Below, piece after piece: positions 5,181 through 11,328 of a stretch of DNA of 13,181 nucleotides (positions are counted from its first letter, which is position 1; each line of letters begins with the position of its first letter). The stretch spans positions 1 to 13,181 of the forward strand of contig DASYMJ010000334.1 of NCBI GenBank assembly GCA_036009105.1, in the 5' to 3' direction. Source of the stretch: JAFAVZ01 sp036009105 (lineage in GTDB: Bacteria; Acidobacteriota; Thermoanaerobaculia; Gp7-AA8). The position numbers and the translations under genes were made by a program. The notes beneath the pieces are model-generated. The model did no database searches. It saw nothing but the letters and a program-made list of their open reading frames with translations, and was not told where the DNA came from.

Positions 5181-7820
5181 TTACGGGTAATACCCCCGGA
5201 TCGTCTTTGCCTTCCCCTCGCTCACCTGCACGGTGATCTCGCGCCACTTGCCGCCGGACTTTACCCCCTCCGGCGGATAGAAGCCGAGCACATATTGGGA
5301 GCGGAGCTCGTTCTGGATGTCGTTGTAGACGCGCTGCAGGTCCTCCGCGCGCTCGATGTAATACGTCCCGCCGCCCGTCTCCGCGGCGAACTTGTTCAGC
5401 TTGTACTTCACGTCGATCTCCGTGGGGCGGATGCCGATGCCGATGCCGTAGATCGGCACCGCGGTGCGGCGCGCGTACTCGATGGCCTGCTCGAACGAGA
5501 ACCGCGACGCGGTGTCCTTGCCGTCCGTGATCACCACCAGCGCCTTCTGTCCCTTGATGCCGAGGAAGTTGTAGAGGGAGAACACCACCGCGTCGTAGAA
5601 CGCCGTCGACTCCTCCGCGCGCAGCTTGGCCAGGCCGGCGTTCATGTCGGCCAGGCTGGCCGACCATTTCTGTACCAGTGACGGCTGCGTATCGAATGCC
5701 ACCAGGAACGCCTTGTCGCCGCCGCGCATCACGTTCTGGAAGAACTGCGCGCCCGCCTTCTGCGCCTCGCTCATCCGCGGCTGCATCGAGCCGGACGTAT
5801 CGATGGCCAGGCCGATGGAGAGCGGCAGGTTCTTCACGTACTCGAACTTGGCGATCTTGATCTCCTTGCCTTCGTCGAGCACCTTGAACGCGCTCTGCGG
5901 CAGGTCCTGCTTCGGTTTGCCGCCGACCAGCACCGTGGTCGGCAGCTCCACCAGGTGGACGTCGATCTCCGCCATGTAGTCGGGCGTGTTGATCATCACC
6001 ACGTCCTCCACCGGCGGCGTCGGGTCGTCTTTCAACTGCGCCACCGCGCGCAGGTAGCCCACGCCTTCCGTCTCGGGGACGTTCACCGTCTGCACGAACG
6101 GCGGGTCGTAGAGCTTGGCGATGGGCGTGGCGTTGAGGAAGAGCTGCACGAAGTCCAGCTTCTTGCCGTCCGGCACGTTGACCGACATCTCCACCCGCGT
6201 CTTCCCGTGCAGTTTGTAGGCGACGCGCGGCGAGTTGATGCGCACCCGGAACGGATCGGTGCCGGTGTTCACCACCACCTCGTCGCCGGTGAGGAACTGC
6301 CCCTTGTCGCCCAGGGCCACGGCGCGGATCTTCCGCACCTGGGGCACCTCGCCGAAGTCGAGGTCGAGGGTGTAGGGCGGCTGGCGCTTGACCATCACCT
6401 TGCGCCCGTCGAGATAGAACTCCACGCTCTTGATGTCTTCCCCGACGGCGAGCGTCTCGATGTGCTGGATGCCGCTGAGCAGCTCCTCCGCGAAGGGGAC
6501 GATGCGCAGACGCGTCTCGTTCGAGGTGATGGCGTCCTTCAGCTGCGACACCGTCTGCTGGCCGGACTCGCGGGCCTTGATCTGCTCGGCCGTGTCGAAG
6601 ATCTCCGGCACGTCGAGCGGGTTCTCCAGCACGATCTCCGCGCCGGAGTTCGCGTCCGTGACCTTGATGCGCGACTGGTAGGTGCTGGGGCGGAGGAAGC
6701 GGTCGATGACGATGGGCAGCTTCTCGTCCTTCACGTCCGCCGGGAAGTCGAAGCGGTAGCGGTAGTTCTCGAACATCGACTCGTCCTTGAGCACTTCGCC
6801 CGTGACGTCGATGCTGTACATCTCCGTGTCGCCCACTTTGTTCGGCTTGAGCTGCGCGCGCGGCACCAGCACCGTCATCTGCGCGTCGGTCCGGCCGCCC
6901 TGCTTGGCCGGGTATTGCACCGCCCAATTGGCGGCGAGCTTCGGAGCGTTGGGATTGACCAGCACGACCGAGCGGAGGATCTTGCGCACGTCCTCCTGGT
7001 TGATCTGCGGCGGGTCCCACACGTGCGGCAGGTCGGTCTTGTTCTGCTGCATCTGGAAGATGGCGCGCATCAGGACGTCGCCGTTTGGGCAGGTGGTCTC
7101 GATTTTCGAGACGTACACGTACGGGTTGGCCGACTCGTCGAAGACCTTCGTCACGCCGCTGTCCGGTCCGGCCACCACCCCCGCCACCTCGGTGGAGACG
7201 AGGTCGGCCAGGTTCATCCGCTGGTCGCCCATCGTGTTCCACAGCTTGTAGTCGCGGCCGTAGCGGGGGATGTAGAAGAGCAGATACACCTTGTGGCCGA
7301 GGGCGGGGAGGTATTCGTAGAGCCAGAGCTCGATCGGCTGCAGGAGCCGGTCGCAGTCGATGCGGAGGCGGCTGTCCGGCCGGCCGTTGACGAGCAGCAT
7401 CCGGGAGCGGTCGTTGGAGAGCTGCTTGAACTCCTCCCGCGCTTCTTCCAGTCGCTGGTAGTAGTCGTCCTTGAAGGCGAAGTTCGTGGTGCCGCGCATC
7501 GCGTCCCGGCGGCGCCAGAATTCGGTGATGTAGGTCTCGCGCTGCGCGTCCGTCTCCAGGATGAGGAAAGTGTCGACCTCGGTGGGGAGGATGATGGGCT
7601 CCACTTCCTCCAGCCACTGGCGGTAATGGTCCGACAGCGCCTTCATCCGGTCCTTCCGCTCGCCGCGGGAGAGCTTGCGGACGCCCAGGTCGGTGGCCGG
7701 ATCCTTCTTCTTTTCGGCCGGCGCCGTTTTGGCGGCGTCGCCAGGATTGTTCGTCTGAGCCAGAATGTTCGAGACGCCGAACGCCAGCACCACTGCGGCG
7801 ATGAGCCCGATCCTCTTCAT
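5181..7820 (-). CDS. Secreted GWxTD / von Willebrand A domain protein (acidobacterial VWFA type)
   Basis: An 879-residue exported protein. A signal peptide covers residues 1-21 (MKR, hydrophobic core, likely cut after SNILA). A GWxTD-type region follows (about 65-200): LEEVEPIILPTEVDTFL, then ETYITEFWRRRD, RMLLVNGRPD and IELWLYEYLP. The name-giving GWxTDR stretch reads LSNDR here. Beta-rich segments lie at about 300-610, including an Ig-like VEFYLDG...PPYTLDLDF repeat. The VWFA domain (about 665-845) has an intact metal site: D674-T-S-G-S678, T739 and D766 in TDGKD. VWFA domains bind ligands through this Mg2+ site, so an adhesion or envelope role is likely but unproven. The ATG at 7820 has a Shine-Dalgarno site (GGAAGG, 6 bases away); TAGATT at 7856-7861 could be its -10 box. 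It is divergent from the desulfurase gene across 27 bases. Confidence 0.93.
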   Translation of the reverse strand: MKRIGLIAAVVLAFGVSNILAQTNNPGDAAKTAPAEKKKDPATDLGVRKLSRGERKDRMKALSDHYRQWLEEVEPIILPTEVDTFLILETDAQRETYITEFWRRRDAMRGTTNFAFKDDYYQRLEEAREEFKQLSNDRSRMLLVNGRPDSRLRIDCDRLLQPIELWLYEYLPALGHKVYLLFYIPRYGRDYKLWNTMGDQRMNLADLVSTEVAGVVAGPDSGVTKVFDESANPYVYVSKIETTCPNGDVLMRAIFQMQQNKTDLPHVWDPPQINQEDVRKILRSVVLVNPNAPKLAANWAVQYPAKQGGRTDAQMTVLVPRAQLKPNKVGDTEMYSIDVTGEVLKDESMFENYRYRFDFPADVKDEKLPIVIDRFLRPSTYQSRIKVTDANSGAEIVLENPLDVPEIFDTAEQIKARESGQQTVSQLKDAITSNETRLRIVPFAEELLSGIQHIETLAVGEDIKSVEFYLDGRKVMVKRQPPYTLDLDFGEVPQVRKIRAVALGDKGQFLTGDEVVVNTGTDPFRVRINSPRVAYKLHGKTRVEMSVNVPDGKKLDFVQLFLNATPIAKLYDPPFVQTVNVPETEGVGYLRAVAQLKDDPTPPVEDVVMINTPDYMAEIDVHLVELPTTVLVGGKPKQDLPQSAFKVLDEGKEIKIAKFEYVKNLPLSIGLAIDTSGSMQPRMSEAQKAGAQFFQNVMRGGDKAFLVAFDTQPSLVQKWSASLADMNAGLAKLRAEESTAFYDAVVFSLYNFLGIKGQKALVVITDGKDTASRFSFEQAIEYARRTAVPIYGIGIGIRPTEIDVKYKLNKFAAETGGGTYYIERAEDLQRVYNDIQNELRSQYVLGFYPPEGVKSGGKWREITVQVSEGKAKTIRGYYP

Positions 7821-7826
7821 CGATGT

Positions 7827-7832
7827 CCTTCC
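7827..7832 (-). promoter_or_regulatory. Shine-Dalgarno site for the VWFA gene
   Basis: GGAAGG on the minus strand, 6 bases before the ATG at 7820. It supports the start just before the signal peptide rather than the open frame that continues upstream. It overlaps the palindrome at 7831-7840. Confidence 0.6.
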
Positions 7833-7840
7833 CGTACGGG
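7831..7840. promoter_or_regulatory. Perfect palindrome between divergent starts
   Basis: CCCGTACGGG is a perfect 10-base dyad in the 27-base gap between the divergent start codons at 7820 and 7848. It could be an operator acting on both genes, but a 10-base palindrome can also arise by chance in GC-rich DNA. Confidence 0.25.
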
Positions 7841-7847
7841 TTTCCTG

Positions 7848-8933
7848 ATGCAGCGAATCTACGTCGACAACAATGCCACCACCCCCGTCCATCCCGACGT
7901 GTTGCGCGTCGTGAGCGAATCGCTGGCGACCGTTTTCGGCAACGCCTCGAGCATTCATAAAGAAGGCCAGACGGCGCGGCGGGCAATCGAGGAAGCCCGG
8001 GAGTCGGTGGCGCGCTTGCTCGGCGCCGCGGGCCGCGACGTGGTCTTCACCAGCGGCGGGACGGAGTCGAACAACGCAGCCATTTTCGGCGCGATGGCGG
8101 GCGCGCACGGTCAGCATGTTGTCACAACCGCCATCGAGCACCCTTCCGTGCTGGAGGCCGTCTCCCGCTTCGACGCCACTTACGTAGCCCCCTCCCGCGA
8201 CGGCCTCATCGACGTTTCGGCGATGATCGGCGCGTTGCGCGACGACACGCGCCTGGTGGCCATGATGCTGGCCAACAACGAGACGGGCGTCATCCAGCCG
8301 GTGGCCGAAGTGGCGCGGGTCTGCCGCGCGCGCGGCATTCACGTGCATTGCGACGCGGTGCAGGCGGCCGGGAAGATCGATGTCGATGTGGAGCAGCTCG
8401 GCGTCGACACGCTGGCCGTCTCGGCGCACAAGCTGAATGCACCGAAGGGCATCGGCGCGCTCTGGGTGCGCCGCGGCCTCGCCCTCGCGCCGCACGTGGT
8501 GGGGGGCGCGCAGGAGCGCCGCCGCCGCGCCGGCACGGAGAACGTGCCGCTCGCCGCCGCCTTCGGCGCCGCCGCCGCCCTCCCCCGCGCCGACGTCGCC
8601 CCGCTCCGCGACCGCCTCGAGGCCGGCCTCGAAGCGGTCATCATCAACGGCGCCGGCGTGGCCCGCCTCCCCAACACCTCCAGCGTCACCTTCCCGGACG
8701 CGGACGCGGAGGGCATCGTGATCGGCCTCGACCTGAACGGCATCGCCGCCTCGACCGGTTCCGCCTGCTCCTCCGGCCGCGTAGAGCCGAGCCGGGTGCT
8801 GCTCGCCATGGGCCTGACGCCCGACGAGGCGAAGAGCACGGTGCGCTTCTCGTTCGGGCGGTTCAACACGGTTGATGAGGTGGAGCATCTCCTGGACGTG
8901 CTGGGGGAGGTGGTGCCGCGGTGCCGGAACTAG
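7848..8933 (+). CDS. Cysteine desulfurase, IscS/NifS type (group I)
   Basis: A 361-residue PLP-dependent enzyme that takes sulfur from L-cysteine as a persulfide, giving alanine, for Fe-S cluster or thio-cofactor synthesis. The N-terminus RIYVDNNATTPVHP (3-16) is typical. Active-site features present are TSGGTESNN (68-76), H98 in AIEHPSV, D169 and Q172 in CDAVQAAGK, the PLP lysine K195 in SAHKLNAPKG, and the catalytic cysteine C307 in GSACSSGRVEPS, whose context aligns with group I enzymes. It is somewhat shorter than the usual ~400 residues. No iscU, iscR or suf gene adjoins, so I assign no gene symbol. The ATG at 7848 matches the family start although no Shine-Dalgarno site or TANNNT box precedes it; its promoter would lie inside the divergent VWFA gene. 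Its TAG stop overlaps the repeat element that follows. Confidence 0.94.
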   Translation: MQRIYVDNNATTPVHPDVLRVVSESLATVFGNASSIHKEGQTARRAIEEARESVARLLGAAGRDVVFTSGGTESNNAAIFGAMAGAHGQHVVTTAIEHPSVLEAVSRFDATYVAPSRDGLIDVSAMIGALRDDTRLVAMMLANNETGVIQPVAEVARVCRARGIHVHCDAVQAAGKIDVDVEQLGVDTLAVSAHKLNAPKGIGALWVRRGLALAPHVVGGAQERRRRAGTENVPLAAAFGAAAALPRADVAPLRDRLEAGLEAVIINGAGVARLPNTSSVTFPDADAEGIVIGLDLNGIAASTGSACSSGRVEPSRVLLAMGLTPDEAKSTVRFSFGRFNTVDEVEHLLDVLGEVVPRCRN

Positions 8934-9005
8934 TTGTTCGTTGTCCGTTATCGCCTGTCAGTAGAAAGAAACCAACTGACAACCGATAACTGACAACCGA
9001 CAACT
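8932..9005. repeat. Heptad hairpin element 2 (between desulfurase and DUF4388 genes)
   Basis: Two 33-base arms (8932-8964 and 8973-9005) are inverted copies matching at 27 of 33 positions around an 8-base loop. Each arm is a run of 7-base units: the right arm reads AACTGAC / AACCGAT / AACTGAC / AACCGAC / AACT, and the left arm is its degenerate complement (GTTGTTC, GTTGTCC, GTTATCG, CCTGTCA). The outer ends are AGTTGT and ACAACT. The first two bases are the AG of the desulfurase TAG stop. Mismatches between the arms fall mostly at the same place in each heptad. Confidence 0.85.
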
Positions 9006-9052
9006 GCTTCTTGCGCCCGCCGCCCACTTTTGCGACAGTACCGCCCGGGTCC

Positions 9053-10186
9053 ATGCCAGACAAACCGATCCTCGAAGGGGATCTCTCGCGCATCCAGCTG
9101 CCGGACGTGCTCAGCTTCGTGGCGATGATCCGCCGCAGCGGCAAGCTCGTCCTCCGCCAGAACCATCTGGAGCGGATGATCCTCTGGAAGGACGGCGAGA
9201 TCGTCTTCGCCTCCTCCAGCTCCCCCGAGCACTCCCTCGGGCAGTTCCTGCTCCGCAACGGCAAGATCACCCAGCAGCAGTATGAAGAGACCCGCCGCCG
9301 GGTCACGGCCAACACCCGCCACGGCAAGCTCCTCGTGCAGATGGGCGCCATCTCGCCGAAGGACCTCTGGTGGGGCGTGAAGAACCAGGCGCTGGAGATC
9401 ATGTACTCCGTCTTCGGCTGGACCGAGGGCTCGTTCGCCTTCTTCGAGTCGGCCGAGGAGCTGAACGCCGAGCGCATCGTGCTCTCGCTCAATACCTCCA
9501 GCGTGATCATGGAAGGCATCCGCCGCCTGGACGAGTCGGCCCGCATCCGGGAGAAGGTCCCCGGCCTCGACGTCATCTTCATGAAGGTGCCGGGCGGCCA
9601 GCCCGACTTCCGCGACCTGGACATGAACGACCACGAGATCGCCGTCTACAACAACATCGACGGCCAGCGTTCCGTGCGCGAGCTGATCGGGCAGTCGGAC
9701 CTGACCGAGTTCGAGGTCATGCGCATCCTCTTCCAGCTCCTCTCCGCGCGCCTGGTGGAGATGGCGCCGGAGGGGAAGGGCTTCACCCCGATCTTCCTCG
9801 ACGTGGAGGACTCGCCGGAGCTGCTGAAGGTGATCTCGACCTACAACGACATGTTCGGCCGTCTCTTCGACGCCCTCAACAACGCCATGGGGGAGGACCA
9901 GGCGCGCGACATCTTCATGACCGTGCTGCAGAACGCGGAGACGGACGAGCTCTGGTCCGGCGTGTTCTTCGATCAGTACGGCCGCTTCGACGAGAACATG
10001 CTCATCGCCAACATCTCCGAGCTGCCGTTCGAGAAGCGGAAGGCGGTGCTGGACGAGGGGCTGAACACGCTCCTCTCCGTGCAGCTCTTCGAGGTCTCCC
10101 AGCATCTCGATGCCGCCGGCAAGGTGGACGTGTTCCGCTTCATCTCCGATCAGAAGGCGAGCCTGGAGCGCGTGGGAGCGCGGTAA
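9053..10186 (+). CDS. DUF4388 (PATAN-type) domain protein
   Basis: A 377-residue soluble protein. The N-terminal DUF4388 domain (about 5-135) begins LEGDLSRIQLPDVLSFVAM and contains SGKLVLRQ, ILWKDGEIVFA and the helix pair LGQFLLRNGKITQQQYEE. This domain, related to the N-terminal region of cyanobacterial PatA-type regulators, is common in signalling and surface-motility proteins, often beside receiver domains or GTPases. A second small helical part (about 192-236, DLTEFEVMRILFQLLSARLV) looks like a winged helix of the same family. The C-terminal third (about 245-377) is helical and I do not recognise it. The ATG at 9053 sits just before the domain; an earlier in-frame alternative start (near 9011) would add a Pro-rich stretch and looks wrong. 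No clear ribosome binding site or -10 box is seen. Heptad repeat elements lie on both sides. Confidence 0.88.
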   Translation: MPDKPILEGDLSRIQLPDVLSFVAMIRRSGKLVLRQNHLERMILWKDGEIVFASSSSPEHSLGQFLLRNGKITQQQYEETRRRVTANTRHGKLLVQMGAISPKDLWWGVKNQALEIMYSVFGWTEGSFAFFESAEELNAERIVLSLNTSSVIMEGIRRLDESARIREKVPGLDVIFMKVPGGQPDFRDLDMNDHEIAVYNNIDGQRSVRELIGQSDLTEFEVMRILFQLLSARLVEMAPEGKGFTPIFLDVEDSPELLKVISTYNDMFGRLFDALNNAMGEDQARDIFMTVLQNAETDELWSGVFFDQYGRFDENMLIANISELPFEKRKAVLDEGLNTLLSVQLFEVSQHLDAAGKVDVFRFISDQKASLERVGAR

Positions 10187-10204
10187 TGCCTCGCTGGACT
10201 CGGC

Positions 10205-10322
10205 AGTTGCTGGTTGCTGGTTCTTGGCCTGATGTGCCGCCCCGATACTCGAGGGGTGCTCCCTGCGCCCGCCGCCGCATACCCGGGCGGCTCCTCGGAC
10301 CAACAACCAGCAAGCGGTAACT
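10205..10322. repeat. Heptad hairpin element 3 with structured centre (between DUF4388 gene and lgt)
   Basis: The outer arms AGTTGCTGGTTGCTGG... (10205-10227) and ...CAGCAAGCGGTAACT (10300-10322) are inverted copies matching at 19 of 23 positions. The left arm reads TTGCTGG / TTGCTGG / TTCTTGG. Unlike the other two elements, the 72 bases between the arms carry further small hairpins: CCCC/GGGG (10240-10243 with 10253-10256) and GCCGCC/GGCGGC (10271-10276 with 10286-10291). It starts 18 bases after the DUF4388 stop and ends 5 bases before the lgt -10 candidate. Confidence 0.75.
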
Positions 10323-10326
10323 ACGC

Positions 10327-10332
10327 TATCCT
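10327..10332 (+). promoter_or_regulatory. Candidate -10 box for (near-)leaderless lgt
   Basis: TATCCT ends 9 bases before the ATG at 10342. A second hexamer, TACGCT (10322-10327), ends 14 bases before it. There is no Shine-Dalgarno site. Confidence 0.45.
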
Positions 10333-10341
10333 CGCGCCCGC

Positions 10342-11139
10342 ATGTACCCCACTCTCTTCCGCATCGGCTCGCTCGAGATCACCACCTTCGGCCTGATGAT
10401 GTTCCTGGCCTTCGTGGTGGGCGGCTGGATCCTGACCCGCCAGTTCCGCCGCTACGGCCTCTCCGAGGATCTCGCGTCGACGCTCGTGATGGCCGCGGCG
10501 CTGGGCGGCATCATCGGCGCGAAGATCTACTATGCGATCCTCTTCCGCGACTGGCACCTGCTCTTCGACCGCGCCGGCCTGGTCTGGTACGGCGGCCTGC
10601 TGGGCGGTGCCGCGGCCTGCTGGTGGGCCATCCGCCGCCGCAAGGTGGACTTCCTGCAGGTCGCCGACGCCGCCGCCCCGGGGCTGGCCATCGGCTATTG
10701 CCTCGGGCGCATCGGCTGCTTCCTGGTCGGCGATGACTACGGCGCGCCGACCGACTCCTGGATCGGCATCGCCTTCCCCAGGGGCTCGCCGCCCACGACC
10801 GCGGAGAGCCTGCGCCAGTTCGGCGTGCGCGTCGATCCGTCCATCCCTTCCGACCAGGTGCTGCGCGTCCACCCGACGCAGCTGTACGAGTCCGCCGCCG
10901 CGCTGGTGATGTTTTTCATCCTCATGCGCCTGGGGCGCCAGCCCCATCGCCGCGGCCGCGTCTTCGCCATGTTCCTCATCCTCCTCGGCATCGAGCGCTT
11001 CCTGGTGGAGATGGTGCGCGCCAAGGACGACCGCTTCCTCGGGCCGTTCACCGTGGCCCAGCTCATCAGCCTCATCGCGGTCATCGTCGGCATCGTGTTG
11101 TGGCTGCGCCGGGAGCGGCGGGTGGTGGCGGTGGGGTGA
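10342..11139 (+). CDS. lgt: Prolipoprotein diacylglyceryl transferase
   Basis: A 265-residue inner-membrane enzyme that moves a diacylglyceryl group from phosphatidylglycerol to the lipobox cysteine of prolipoproteins, the first step of lipoprotein maturation. About seven hydrophobic segments are spread along the chain. The family signature GRIGCFLVGDDYG (122-134) contains the essential Arg (R123). HPTQLYES (177-184) and IERFLVEMVR (217-226) are the other conserved blocks, and VWYGGLLGG (81-89) the remaining one. The length is normal for the family. The ATG at 10342 begins the typical YPTLFRIGSLEI start. No ribosome binding site is seen; a TATCCT box lies 9 bases upstream. The stop TGA overlaps a GTG that opens the next short frame (GTGA), an arrangement typical of coupled translation. 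Confidence 0.96.
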   Translation: MYPTLFRIGSLEITTFGLMMFLAFVVGGWILTRQFRRYGLSEDLASTLVMAAALGGIIGAKIYYAILFRDWHLLFDRAGLVWYGGLLGGAAACWWAIRRRKVDFLQVADAAAPGLAIGYCLGRIGCFLVGDDYGAPTDSWIGIAFPRGSPPTTAESLRQFGVRVDPSIPSDQVLRVHPTQLYESAAALVMFFILMRLGRQPHRRGRVFAMFLILLGIERFLVEMVRAKDDRFLGPFTVAQLISLIAVIVGIVLWLRRERRVVAVG

Positions 11140-11300
11140 CCCACTCCGCGGTCTGCGCGGCGGACGGCACTGTCTGGATCGTCTATACCGACGTCGATGA
11201 CGACATCTTCAAAATTGCCCACTGCCTGAACCCGGACTGCTCCTCCGTATCTGCCATCACCCTCCCCCGCGTCGCCTCGCTGCCGCAAAAGCAGAGATAG
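11136..11300 (+). pseudogene. Short fragment resembling one repeat of a secreted beta-propeller-like protein
   Basis: A 54-residue frame opens with a GTG overlapping the lgt stop (GTGA) and ends at TAG 11298-11300. It reads VCAADGTVWIVYTDVDDD, then IFKIAHCLNPDCSS. This matches the pattern of tandem repeats in large secreted proteins in which a Gly-x-Pro-x-Ile-x-Tyr-x-Asp strand leads to a Lys-Val/Ile-Ala-His-Cys-x-Asn-x-x-Cys turn. Only one repeat is present, with no signal peptide or further copies, so I take it for the remnant of a longer gene lost between lgt and aroC. Alternatively it is a small gene translated by coupling from lgt. I recognise the repeat from memory only. Confidence 0.4.
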
Positions 11301-11312
11301 CGCGGGTTCGCG

Positions 11313-11318
11313 TACACT
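11313..11318 (+). promoter_or_regulatory. Candidate -10 box for (near-)leaderless aroC
   Basis: TACACT ends 10 bases before the ATG at 11329, and no Shine-Dalgarno site follows it. The intervening CCCTCGCCGC is almost the same as the stretch before the DinB-like gene. Confidence 0.5.
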
Positions 11319-11328
11319 CCCTCGCCGC

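Noticed and set aside
5955..7847. Long plus-strand open frame opposite the VWFA gene, in frame with the desulfurase
   Set aside because: It is open because of high GC and codon bias in the true minus-strand gene. Its translation is rich in His, Val and Arg with no domain, and the desulfurase family start is at 7848.
8932..9005. CRISPR-like or tRNA-like reading of the repeat
   Set aside because: The units are 7 bases long with no spacers, and there is no cloverleaf; it is an inverted heptad array.
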